In this document: positions 45,105 through 55,960 of the stretch, piece by piece
Layout of the letters: every line of letters starts with the position of its first letter
How positions within the stretch are numbered: the first letter of the stretch is position 1
Source of the DNA: Eutreptiella sp. 'Long Island Sound 2002'
Taxonomy: Eukaryota; Euglenozoa; Euglenophyceae; Eutreptiales; Eutreptiaceae
Direction of reading: 5' to 3'
Length of the DNA: 64,000 nt
Assembly (NCBI GenBank): GCA_964036045.1
Contig: OZ038381.1
Location: 63,426,242 to 63,490,241 of the forward strand
Position numbers and translations under genes: made by a program
Notes under the pieces: model-generated
The model's database searches: none
What the model was told of the DNA's origin: nothing
What the model saw: only the letters and a program-made list of their open reading frames with translations

Positions 45105-48100
45105 TCACTTGGGACCCCTCCGTGCCTTCTTGCCTGAGTGCCCCTTGCTGTCCCTTGCCCTCCCTTTGCCCTTGTCCTTCCCCTTCCTGGTGTGGTGGTG
45201 GCGGGGTGGGGAGGGGGTGCCGACAGCCCAGGCCTGGGGTTGGTTGGCCTGGAGCCATTGGCGGAAGACCTGGGGGGTGTAGGGGGGGCGGAGGCCCTGG
45301 ACCGCATCGCGGAGGAGGGCCTCCCATGCCGCTTGCGGCATGATGGCCTCCGGGGCGGCCTCGTTGGGGTCGGCGGGGGTGCGGGTGCACATCTCCTCGA
45401 AGGTGTGCACCATGTGCACCCCTTCTTGTCTTCTTCCTGCTCCCCCGGCCCACTTCACCCAGCGGCGGAGCTCCTGCAAAGCGGGGGCAGACCACCAGGC
45501 AAGGTGGGCGGGGGCCTGGGGGGGGGAGGGGTCCGTGCCTGGGGTCCTGGAACGGCGTGGGGAGGACGTGGACCTGTGGTGGTGGTCGGGGTGGTGGCGC
45601 CTGCGGGAGCGGGAGCGGCGGTGGCGGGGGCTGGGGGTGGAGTACGGGTATGGGTGGAGCGGGGAACGGGAGGGGGAGGTGGACATGGGGCGGCGGTGGC
45701 GTGCTTGGTGGCGCCTGGGGGAGCGGGAGTGGTGGTGGCGGGGGCTGGACTAGGTGGATGGGTATGGGCGGCGGGGGGAACGAAGAGCCTGGCGGGGCCT
45801 GTGGGGGGAGGTGGAGGTGGACGTGGGGTGGGGGTGGCGTGCCTGGCGGCACCGGGGGGAGCAGGAGCGGTGGTGGCGGGGGCTGGGGCCTGGGGGTCGT
45901 GTACGGCCGGAGGGGGGAGGGGGAGGTGGACATGGGGCGGCGGTGGCGCTCGTGGTGGCGCCCGGGGGAGCGGGAGCGGCGGGAGCGGGGTCCTGGGGGG
46001 TCGTGGTGGCACCTGGGGGAGCAGAAGCGGCGCGAGTGGGTGGTTGAGGCGCGGTGGCGGTGTGAGGAGTGTGGGCGCCGGGGGCGAGTGTGCCGTGCGG
46101 GGGGGGAGCGGGAGCGCCGCCGTTTGCGGGACCGGGCCTCATTGCTCAAGTCGCGCCGGTCAGGAGGCGTCAGCGGGTCCTGGGGGGCCTCGCGTGGTGC
46201 CGCCTGGTACTGGGGGAGGGGGGAGGTCCCCCGTCATCCATGGATCCGCCACGTAGGGGTGTGGTGGCGGCAGCGGCTGGTGGTATGGGTCGACTGACTG
46301 TCACTTGCGGGGTTGGGCCCAGGGGGCCCCTTCGGCGTGGACGTGGTGGCCGGGGGGATATGGTTCCTTGTACGGGGGGGTGGCTGGTACGGGGGGGGTG
46401 GCCCCTGGTGGTAGGTCGGGTATGCGGGTGGAGCGCTTGGTGGCTGCCATCCCATTCGCTGGTCCTGTTCGTGCACGGGGGGTTGTGGCCCGGTGGGGTA
46501 GGGTGGTGGGCAGTTGTAGTGGTGGGGGTGGTGTTGGTGGTGGTGGCCCTGGGGCCGCTGGTGGTGGTGACGTTGGTAGTTGTGGGGTTGCTGTTGCAGG
46601 TATGGCCCTTGGACCCCTTGTGGGTATTCCGGTCCCCCTTGTGGGGGTGGGGGGTCGGGCTTCGTGCGCAGCCCCTGGGGCTGCACTATGTGGTGGGCAG
46701 GGGGGGCGGGTCGGGGGCCGGGCTTGACGGTGACGGTGGTCGAGGGGTCCCACGTCCCTGGGTCGGTTTGGCCGGCGGTGGTGGTGGTTTGTTGGGGATG
46801 GATGACGGGGCGCTTGGTGACAGGGATGTTGACGAGAGTTCGGACGGGGTCGTGTTGGGTGGCCGCCTCTGCGGTGGTGGTGGCTGCCGGTGGGAGGGGG
46901 GCGTGGATTGTAGTGGGTGGGGGGTCCTGGCTTGGGTTAGGGTTTTGGTTAGGGCGGTGTCGGTTTTGTTTGTGTCGTTGCGTTTGTGGTGTTGTGTGTG
47001 CTTGCTTGGGCGCCGGTTTGGGTTTGGGGTCGGGTTTGGGGTTGGGGTCCGGTTCCAGGTTGAGGAGGACCTCTGTCCGGAGGTGTGAGGGCGCCGATGT
47101 CGGGTCGGGCATCTTCCCATTGCGTTGCCGGAATGCCTGAGTTGCCTGTGTGGGGGTCAGAGGGTCGGTGCGTGCGGCCGCGGCTTTGGCTTTTGCCGTG
47201 GCCTTGAGGATGAGGGCGGCGGGGAGGGGGGGGTCGAAGGATGAGGTGGAGGAAGTGGATGAGGCTGAGGATGAGGAAGAGGTGGTGGACGCGGGTTGGG
47301 CTGTCATGCGGGCGGGCTTGTGGGCCGGCTTCTGCTGCGGCGACAGCGGGGAGGTTGGAGGGCATGTTCTCGGGCTGTAGGTTGGGGGTGGGCGGCTGGG
47401 GGGGCCCGGTCGTGACCTGGCGGCCCTGCGGGCCGATCTGGTCGGCAGCGGCGGGGGAGAGGATCTGCAATGTGCGAGGTTGTGTGGGTTGGCGTCCGCG
47501 GGGGGGAACAGTTCGCGTGGGCTGCACTCAGGGGCCGGAGGAGGTTGGGCCTGGGTCTTCTGGGGTGTGTGCGGGGGGCGTGGGCGGGCCACCGGATGGG
47601 ATGGGCGTGCCGCGGGGCGCGGGGCCCCTCTCGGGTGTGTGCGGGTTGTCGAGTGTGGGGGGTGGTGAGGGGTGTCCGGCGGGTGGGTTTGTGGCGGGCG
47701 TGTGCTGGTGTTCGACGGGTGGGGGAGGCCCGTGTCGCGGGGCCCCGGGGTGCGCGCGATGGTGGGCGTGTGTGGGTCTCCGGATGAGCAGCGAGAGGGC
47801 AGGGGCATGGGCAGGGATTGTGCGGTGGGGTGTGTTGTGTCTGTGTATGTGTCCGCTCGCCGCAGCGCGCTTGCGTGGCCTGTTGTAGGCCGGGCGGTTT
47901 GGAGGAGAAGCTTGCTGTCTTCTGCTGACGCGGCAAGGATTTCGCAGACGAGTTTGCGTATCTGGTGGACCTCTTGGTCAGTGGTGGGAAGCAGGTATGC
48001 TAGCTTTGGGCTAAGACCCACGCGGCTGAGGACCCTGTGGATGGCGTGGTACCCGCAGGTCAGGGATTGCTGCGGTCTGGGGGGGGGGGATTGGCCGCGT

Positions 48101-49334
48101 GTCCGGGCCCGCCTCGATTTGTGTGTGGGTGGTGGGGATGGCCCAAGTCCAGGGCACGGTCCCCGTGGGTGGCCAGCGGCGCCAGATCCAGTGGGTCGGG
48201 CAGAGCATGGCCAGTCCCAGGTGGTAGCCCCCCTTCCCTGAGGTGATTTGGGTCAGGGCTCGGGCTGGGGCTTGTCCCCTGGCTGGAGGACGCCCCTGAG
48301 GACCCTGTGCTGGGTGGTGGGGTTTCCTACTGCCCCTGGTGGGGCGGTCCCTGGGGCGAGCATGGTGTCTGTCCCTTTGACGAGCCATTGCTGGCCGGGG
48401 GACGCAGCCGTAGCGGCTATCACGTAGTAGTGTCTGCGCTGGAGGACTGTAACCCAGACCTCCGGCGGGGGGTGGTCACTGTCTGTAGCTGGGGGGGGGA
48501 GGTCGTCGTCTGGGGTGCGGAGGCCGGCGGCGCGGAGGGCGGTGTCGCGGGTTGGTGCGGTGGCCTGTTCCCACCGCTCCGGGCAGTTCGGGTCCGCTGG
48601 GTGGTCCTTTTCTGCTGGGGCCGGTTGTAGGCGTACGGTCCCTCGATGCGTGACGTTGATGTCGGTGTCGTGTGTCAGGGCCTGGCCCCACTCGATGAGG
48701 GGGATCCAGACGTGCTGGCCCTGGGTGTGTTTGCGGGCTCGCCAGAGTACGAGGTCTACGATGGCCTTGTGGAGGCCGTTGCCTGGGGTGGTCAGGTCCC
48801 GGAGGGCTTTGACAGTGAGCTTGGTCCAGTCCTCTTGTAGGCGGTACCAGCCCAGGGGGGTGGTCGGGGGCCTGCCTTCGAGGGTTGCTCGGAGGAGGAC
48901 GGGGTCGCGGATGGTGGCCGGTGTGAGGCGGGGGTGCCCCGGGTCCGGGGGGGCTGGGCTGGATAAGTTGCTGGCGTCTTGCGCGTCTACGTCGACGTAT
49001 GGTTGGCCCTGGTAGGGCTCAGCGGGGTTGGGCGGTGCCGGGTGGCTTCTTGGGTGAGAGATGGGCTTCGGGGCGCTGTGGTGGTGTCTTGGAGGCGGGG
49101 GTGCCCCGGGTCTGGGGGGGCTGGGCTGGATGGGTTGCTGGGGTCTTGCTCGTCTACGTCGACGTATGGTTGGCCCTGGTAGGGCTCAGCCGGGTTGGGC
49201 GGTGCCGGGTGGCTTCTTGGGTGAGAGATGGGCTTCGGGGCGCTGTGGTGGTGTCTTGGAGGCCTGCCGGTAAAAATAGGGGGCGCGTGCGGGGCGCGGA
49301 GTGGGTTAGTGGCCGTCTGGGTCATGCACGGCAT
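45105..49334 (-). pseudogene. ORF3: Ulp1-like protease, Lys/Pro repeats, Arg/Ser domain, C-terminal domain (broken)
   Basis: It starts at ATG 49,334, overlapping the end of ORF2 as in copy 1. VDVD motif follows. A 167-bp tandem duplication (about 48,930-49,262) and other shifts scatter the protease over several frames (GLAMLCPTHWIWRRW; PKLAYLLPTT). From 48,021 one frame runs to TGA at 46,234; copy 1 has CGA there, and the same frame continues into RSRSP-rich sequence (46,150-45,950). After a poly-C shift the conserved C-terminal domain (LQELRRWV, MPQAAWEALL) occupies about 45,470-45,200, ending at TGA 45,105. Total length would be about 1,400 residues. Arg/Ser domains usually mediate RNA or splicing-factor contacts; the role here is unknown. 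Confidence 0.6.
48930..49262. repeat. 167-bp tandem duplication inside ORF3 of copy 2
   Basis: GTCGACGTATGGTTGGCCCTGG at 48,991 and 49,158. Absent from copy 1 at the corresponding place (about 3,110-3,240). Confidence 0.85.
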
Positions 49335-51394
49335 GGTAATGGATGAGACGCTGCATGTGTTCCCTGGCGATGGGGTCGGTGAGTTGCTCTGCGTGTGTTA
49401 GCAGGAGGTGTTTGCGGTGTACCATTTGGGCCGCTGCTCTGCGGATTGCTTCTAGCTGGAGGTGCGCTGCTGCCTCCATGGGGCTTTCCGTGTGTTTGGT
49501 GAGGTGTCGGTGCAGGGCCTCTGTCACCGCCCCGCTCATGGTGGCTTCTCTGACCAGGGGATCGCGGAAGGGGTGTTCCGTGGCCTGGTGTGCGTGGCTG
49601 TGGGTTGGCCATCCTTCGTGTTGTCGTAGGGTTTCCGCCGAAGACCAGCCCAGTAGCGTGTCCCTGCCTGTATGGAGGCGGCATTTCTTGGAGTGTTCCC
49701 AGTCCTCCGGGGTGGTGTGGTCGCACGGGCAACAGGTGTGTTCTTCGGGGACGTGGATGTGCTTGCGGGCGAGCCACCTGGCGACCCTGGTGAGGAATGG
49801 TAGTTGCTCCCTGAGGAGCTGGATGCGTCGTCTTTGGAGGTGGGCTGGGACATTTGCTGGGCGCAGTGCTGAGTGGTAGAGGGGGATTTGCAGTCTGTCC
49901 TGGTGCTCCCGGATGTGCGCCCGACTGTCTGCGTTGCCGAGCACGCGGGCGAGATGGTGGATGGGGTTGGGGTACTGGTATGCTCTGTTGTGGGAGGAAT
50001 AGGGGGCATCCTCTGGTACCCAGTCCGGGGTCTGATGGGGCTCGGGTACGGGGGGTATGTGTTGGAGGTGTGTGTGGTTTCGGCCGAGGTCAGGGATCTG
50101 AAGGGTCGGTAGGGGCGTTGGGTGCTGGTGTACTGCCTGGTTGTCGACCTTACCATTTCCGTATTGGTGTCTGTGGGACTCTTGTTTCAGATGTGGAGTT
50201 GGACGTAGGGGAGAAGGCTGCGAAGGGCTTTCCAGAGCAGCACTGCCGGGGTGCCGAGGCTCGTCGCGGTGGCTTTGTGAAGTGGTTGCCTTGCTATGCG
50301 GAGGAGCAGGTGTGTGTCGACAGTGGCGTCTACCACGAACCAGACCCGGACGATGTGCGGGAGGTGGGCGGGTAGGTGGGCCGCGATCTCGGTGATGGCG
50401 TCGGCCATGGCCCCTAGCTCCCCGTGGGAGGAGGCCCCGTAGGTGGTGGGGCCCGTGTGGTGGTTCATGTGGTAGTGTCCCCCGGTGTGGGTTAGCTGCA
50501 GGGTGGCCCCCCCGGTGATGGGCCCGACGGCGGATTCGCCTAAGGCGTCGGTGAAGAAGAGCCGGTCCCCCGGTGATGGTTGTGGGAGGCGGCATTGGTT
50601 CATGGGCAGGTAGGCGTATATGGCGAGGCCCGTGGCGAGGTGGGCTACTGGGGTTGTGGGCTGCAGGATGGGGGTGGCGTACACCCCTATTTCTTTGGAG
50701 ATGATGTGTTTCGCTTGGGGGGACATGGCTATGAGTCCCTGCTCCGGCTGTCCTTGTGTGAGGTAGGAGTAGATGTAGTGGAGGATGTAGGCTGTGTCTG
50801 GGGTTAGGTCGTGGCATGTGAGGGCTTGTGTTCGGTGCTCCGGTGTGTGGCAGGAGTGGTGGAGCGGATAGTAGGGGGGCTCGTGCTTGCCCGTTCTGCC
50901 TGGGTCGTACATGCTGTAACGGATGGCGACCCCTGCCGGGTCGGGGCGGGGCCAGGTGGGTGTAGTGGTGAAGAGCCAATTGGGCACGTGGTCGGGGTTC
51001 CACGCTACCGTAGGGCTGGTGTCGGTGCCTCGGAACCATGGGGCTACCCATGCGTAGGCCTGTGGTGGTAGGTGGGTTGTGGGGGGTGTGTGGTGGCGTG
51101 CTATGAGGTGTAGTACGGGCCATGGTGTGGTTATTGCCTCGGGATCACAGGCCCAAAATGTGCGTGGCATGCTCTGGGAGTCATGGCGGACCCGTGGTAG
51201 GTGTCAGGCGGTCATGTGGTGTTTCGGTATGCGCCATTTTGCCCTGTGGTGGATTACGGTGGTCTGCGGCGGTTTGGGTTCATTCGGGGCCAGTAGTAGG
51301 GTTAGTGGTGGGACTGGGCCCGTCACCGGGGGGACGGGTTCGTGTTTCGAGCCAGTGGGTGCGTAGGGCGGTGTCGCTGGGATGGGTCGGGGGT
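49306..51394 (-). pseudogene. ORF2 3' part: RNase H and zf-RVT-like motif, one-base deletion
   Basis: The frame reads from the RT-RNase H linker (PPQAYAWVAPWF, Trp where copy 1 has TGA) through RNase H (TDALGES near 50,545; GELGAM; VVDATVD). A one-base deletion near 50,189, relative to copy 1, moves coding to the next frame, where GKVDN, then EPHQTPD (Gln where copy 1 has TAG) and the zinc motif CPCD...DWEH...C follow to TAA at 49,306. It cannot make a full ORF2 product. Confidence 0.8.
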
Positions 51395-51411
51395 CCCGCT
51401 CCGGCAACCCA
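51395..51411. other. Target-site duplication of Dualen-like copy 2 (right)
   Basis: CCCGCTCCGGCAACCCA; one mismatch with 41,900-41,916. Confidence 0.85.
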
Positions 51412-53150
51412 GTCAAGAAGACCAAGGCATGCCAACGTAAGGTACAGCCATCACTGGAAATGCGTTCAGCTAATCAAGGGCCCCGTATGCGCAGAGTGCA
51501 GCTCGAACACAAGCAGGCCAGCTACCACCGCCCGCAGCGTGGAAGAACAGGTCCACAGGACAACCACACCAGACCGACCGACAGGGGACCTGCAACGAGG
51601 CCAAGATCCATCCCAACACACCGACTATAGTGACCGCGCAATTGAGTACAGTGCCAACGCAACCTCAACATGCAGACGGACGCCAAGCCCGGACAGTACT
51701 GAGTACAGCACCGGACACACCGTCTACACCATCTACAGCACCAAACTGCTACCGCCAGCACGGTGCCCCGACACGATGAACGACCCACAACAACAACAAC
51801 AGGAAGTGACAGTGCTGACCACAAAGGCGGTGCAATCACAAGGCGACGTCACATGTGACGATCAAAGACAAACGGGCTCATGCATCACCCCAGGGACACC
51901 ATCCGACAGACCAATGACGCCATCCCTGACATCAGCCCACAGCAGTATCATGGACGTGGACGCCAACAACGCCAAAGCGCCCAGCTGACACTGCCAAGCG
52001 ACCTGGACATCCACGATGACGCCATGCAGCTGGACAACGTCCCGGTACGAGACAGCATACAACGCATCCCGCGACCAGCGACAGAAGGCCTGGCCCCCAA
52101 ATGGAACATATGGCGTCTTTATGGAGCGCTGGATGCAGCACAGAGGCAGATGACAGGGGCTGCGGAAGGGGGCCCTGACCCACGGGCGTACGCCCAACTA
52201 CTGCGGCGATACATGCAAGAAACCCACAGACAACCACAGAGAGGAGTGATTACACCGGGACAACTGTCCAAGACCGCGAGTTGGATGGAACTCACGGAGG
52301 CACGACAAGCACAAGAGGCCGCAGACGCACCATGGCAACCACGGATGAGGTCCACATGGACTGGGCACCCGGGCGAGGCCACCACGAATACACCGTGGCA
52401 CACTCGGTACACCACAGAACCCTACCAACGAAGGCGGAAGACCCGGAACAAACTGAAACCCGACCACCTAGACCGGCATCCGAACAATGGACACTGTACA
52501 GCCTCCTGGCAGAACACGCCATCCAGCCGTACTCAGACGTCACATACGTGGAGCGAACTGCAGGACTGGCCAAAGTACGAGACGGAGGTACTGGAAGGAC
52601 ACACAGGAGCCCCAGCGACCACACCCCCGATAGCGTGGGACCACCTGATGCCTGAAGGGGACATCGGCGCGCTGTCGAGACAATTCAACCCACGGCGCCA
52701 AGACACCCCTTCGACAACAGCTACAAACCCGCTATAGTGAATGCCATCCTGGAGACCCCAGCTGGACCAGTCAGCAGCATCTCCACCTCCATTCAGCATC
52801 CGACAACCCGCGCGAGTCACACCCCTTCAGGACCCCCGCACTAGAAATATACCTTCAGGAAAATGCGGCCACGGGGCCACATACGAACACCTAGCTGAAA
52901 CCAGCAACACCACAACCAATACCGGAGCCGTCCATACCCCCCAGTCCACCACGACCCACAACATCAACCGGAGACGACTCCCCACCAAAAGAGCACAACC
53001 TACCAGTCCAAAAAGACACCGAAACAACCACCACAGTCCAACACATGCCGAAGCTCCTCACCAACAACCACGTCCCAGACAACTATCAAGTGCCACGTGA
53101 CGGAAACCACACCCGCCGCATAACGCCTCCGTAGACGCTGCCAACAGGCA
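51412..53150 (+). repeat. Repeat F, part 3
   Basis: Continues F after copy 2. It matches 57,702-58,604 up to about 52,310, then runs into sequence that the tandem F units lack. This first F copy therefore preserves the longer ancestral sequence. Confidence 0.8.
51880..52737 (+). pseudogene. Decayed ORF in repeat F, possibly ORF3-like
   Basis: The 286-codon open stretch contains RAYAQLLRRYM, GVITPGQLSK and TTPPIAWDHL. The last resembles IPPIEWGQAL of the Ulp1-like domain. An overlapping frame carries SSIMDVDANN, like the IDVD motif. The tandem F copies have stops in this frame (for example near 58,412). Likely a fossil of another Dualen-like ORF3; weak evidence. Confidence 0.3.
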
Positions 53151-53370
53151 CTAATTACCTCGAACGAGATCCTCCCCGGGGTGGTCGCTGTGGAAGCTAT
53201 CCACCTCATCACAACAAAACCGATAAAACTGTCGCCAGCTGAACACCTCTTCAACACCGTGCAGGGCACAGCCACAATTGAAGGCACCACCCTCAGGGAC
53301 GAAGACCAATTGCCCCAAGCAAGACCCACACAAGCCATCTGGGTGACAGCAACCACGGAGGCCGACATTG
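53151..53370. other. Junction between repeat F and L2
   Basis: No gene recognised. A 101-codon frame (53,181-53,486) crosses the junction and is probably chance or remnant. Confidence 0.35.
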
Positions 53371-54278
53371 TTCATCTTGGATGTTCAACGTCCCTCTATC
53401 GGGGTGAAGAGCTTCGTTTTGAACTCCATTTTCGGAATCAAAACTTTCAAATCCATTCTTTGCCATCTTGGAGGGCCCTTGAGTAGGCGAGCATCCACAA
53501 GAGAACCCGTAATACCACGCTTTGACAAAGTGTCCTAGGAGCCTTGCTCGCCATGCCACAATCTGGTGTCATATGAAAGCAAGAGAGGGCAAAAAAGGCA
53601 ATAGAGTAGGTTAATAGACATGTAAACATACCTAAGTACCAAACCATGTCCCACGGGTAGTCTTTTAGGAAACATTGCACTAAATCAGGGGACCACGGGC
53701 CCTGCGACCTGAGATTCAGGTTGTCGACGAGTGTTGTTGACCAGAACTGTCCTGTAGTCAACAGGTCTAAGTCAGTCCTGAGTCATGACAGGGTTGAACC
53801 AGTCAAACGTTGAGAAAGAAGAAGTCACTGCCATGTCTTTCTTGGGGTACTTGATCCAGGCCAGACCCCCTCCCTAATCCTTCGGACTTCATTATTGTTA
53901 TCACTCTTTTTGAATCTTTACATGCATTTTACATAGTAACTAGGGTTATAACCCTAGCCCCCCGTGAAGTTCACCCCTACCACTCAAGTGAGCGGAGGTA
54001 TCTTCCTTCCTTATGTCAGCTTTCTCTATAGAATTTTTTGTTTTGTTCATTGTTGACTGAAGCGTTGCATTTAAGCCTGCATTTTCTTGTGTGCAGCCCC
54101 TCCTTGTTACAAATGTTTTGATTTGAACCATTCATCATGACTTCATTTTGATACGGTGCCTGGACTTGCTCTACTACATCTCTTTGTGGACTGTAATCTG
54201 GATTGGGGAAAATCAACGAGGGTTTCCTTGACAAATACAAGGAACGAGCACAAGCGTGGGCGAACCAGAAGCCTTTTC
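53371..54278 (+). repeat. LTR of L2 (outer boundary approximate)
   Basis: The left edge is placed at the composition change after CCGACATTGTTCATC; the right edge is fixed by the primer-binding site. Confidence 0.5.
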
Positions 54279-54291
54279 TGGTAGCAGAGGG
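54279..54291 (+). other. Primer-binding site for initiator tRNA-Met
   Basis: TGGTAGCAGAGGG is the complement of CCCTCTGCTACCA, the 3' end of an AGCAGAG-type initiator tRNA-Met with CCA. Confidence 0.75.
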
Positions 54292-54780
54292 AGGCCCTAG
54301 AGGAATAAAGCAAAACACATAAAGAATTAAGGAAAACGAAGAAAAAGACGCACGAAACAGGAAAATAAACGCAGAACTCGTTTCTTCTGACCTCAAAATC
54401 CCCCCATAAATTTTTGCGCCACTGTTTGGCAGGGTCCGGCCAAATTCCACCCATACAGCCGACGAAAAGAAGAATGAGATGCCCAAAAAAGACAGAGTGA
54501 ACTCCGTGCGTGCCGAAAACACCGGCAAAGTACGTGCTGTAACAATAGAACAAGGTAAGCCGATGAACACCAAGAATGAGAGGAAGAGCGCAAGCAAACA
54601 CGTATGTTACGACGCAGCGAGGTATGAAGCTGCCACGAGACCAACACGCCCATGGATGCACGAGCACAAAGAAGTACAACTACGCGGCCATCACGGTGAA
54701 GACAGCACATGAAAGGGCGTAATGAACAAGAGGGGGCGAAGTGCACGCACGGAGCAGAACACCGAACATAACGCAACTAC

Positions 54781-55093
54781 ACGCGCTTGCTCTTGGGCGC
54801 CGAGAAAACCGACGAGTACAAGCGAGGGGTAACAAGAGACAGAGGAACCCAAAACATATAAGAAGCGCTTACTCTTCGGCGCCGCGAAAACCAAAGAGTA
54901 CGGGCAGGAGACCCCGGGAAACAAAGGCAATAAGTGAATATGGCGCCCGTATACATGCAAATACACACTATCCGCTGTCCACAAGAACAATGATCAACGC
55001 CGCGGAGAGGAGGAACAAAGCGGCAACCAAGCACGCTACACCAACGGCCATACCAGTGACCATTAAGGCACCGCCATGATACCCCACAACACA
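54781..55093. other. Leader or junction sequence with an imperfect 82-bp repeat
   Basis: GCGCTT(G/A)CTCTT(G/C)GGCGCCG..AAAACC occurs at 54,783 and 54,865. No gene. Confidence 0.4.
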
Positions 55094-55335
55094 ACGCACC
55101 AACGGACAATCTGACCCAAAAGCACGTGCTACCACACAACACCACAACACACCAAAGGACAACGCAACATACCAACACCACATGACTCCACACAACACAC
55201 TACCACACGACACCACACAAGACGCACCAAAGCAACACCACGCAAAACAACAAAAAACATCACATCACAACAGAACACAACCTAGCATGGCGTGACACCT
55301 CACCATACACCACTACACAACACAACAATAGGCGT
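55094..55335 (+). repeat. About 240-bp direct repeat, left copy
   Basis: ACGCACCAACGGACAATCTGACCC starts at 55,094 and again at 55,720 (offset 626), flanking the RT fragment. A/C-rich. Confidence 0.85.
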
Positions 55336-55720
55336 TTTTCTGCTCATCACCCTCCTGCTGGCGTATTACATCCGACGCACATACCGGGACGTGGCATCAT
55401 ACCCCCTACGCACCAGGCTCCTGGCATTTGCGGACGACATGGCGTTGGTGACCGCCACCGCCCGTCGACCCCTGTCGACCACCCCCTACCCCACCAGGGC
55501 CACCAAAGTACTCCTCGCAGTCACTAACCATCTGGAGGGCAACCAGCTGCTGGTACACAACGTCAAATCTGCCACCATGGTGCACAATGCACCGCCGCCA
55601 CCCCTCCGCTCCGAGGACCCGCCCATGAACCCAGTAAGCACGGCCACCTACCTGGGGGTCCAACAAGCGGCCACTGCAAACGGGGTCACCCTACCACCAA
55701 ACCTGATACGGCAGCTAACA
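55331..55720 (+). pseudogene. Orphan reverse-transcriptase fragment (motifs C to E)
   Basis: Open frame with LLAFADDMALV (catalytic motif C, about 55,422-55,454), EGNQLLVHNVKSATMV (motif D region) and YLGVQQAA (motif E region). The pattern follows the Dualen-like RT (FADD..., NNLIVHPTKSVAMI, HLGVV), but the sequence is clearly diverged. Motifs 0-B are absent upstream, where A/C-rich repeat begins. A fragment of another non-LTR element. Confidence 0.75.
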
Positions 55721-55960
55721 CGCACCAACGGACAATCTGACCCAAAAGCACGTGCTACCACACAACACCACAACACACAAAAGGACAAGGCAACATACCA
55801 ACACCACATGACTCCACGCAACACACTACCACACGACATCACAGAAGACGCACGAACGCAACACCACGCAAACCAACAAAACACATCACATCACAACACA
55901 ACACAACATAGCATGGCGTGACACGTCACCATATACCACTACACAACACAACACAACAAC
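55720..55960 (+). repeat. About 240-bp direct repeat, right copy
   Basis: See the left copy at 55,094. It leads directly into repeat F. Confidence 0.85.

Larger units (their letters stand above)
41917..51394 (-). mobile_element. Dualen-like non-LTR retrotransposon, copy 2 (5'-truncated, host of insertion C)
   Basis: Inserted into repeat F with a 17-bp target-site duplication (one mismatch). The 3' end is (TACC)4 on the minus strand at 41,917-41,931. Similarity with copy 1 ends at about 51,389, within the region between RT and RNase H of ORF2: a classical 5' truncation. It carries the end of ORF2, ORF3 with Ulp1-like protease, Arg/Ser-rich and C-terminal domains, and a long 3' UTR (45.1-41.9 kb) into which insertion C landed. 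Confidence 0.85.
53371..54780 (+). mobile_element. LTR-retrotransposon fragment L2 (5' LTR, primer-binding site, leader)
   Basis: A+T-richer block: LTR about 53,371-54,278, primer-binding site 54,279-54,291, then leader with only short ORFs (for example 77 codons at 54,479-54,712, Lys/Arg-rich). No protease, RT or second LTR in the window. A block of the LTR (53,813-54,015) matches L1 in inverse orientation. Boundaries are approximate. Confidence 0.65.
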
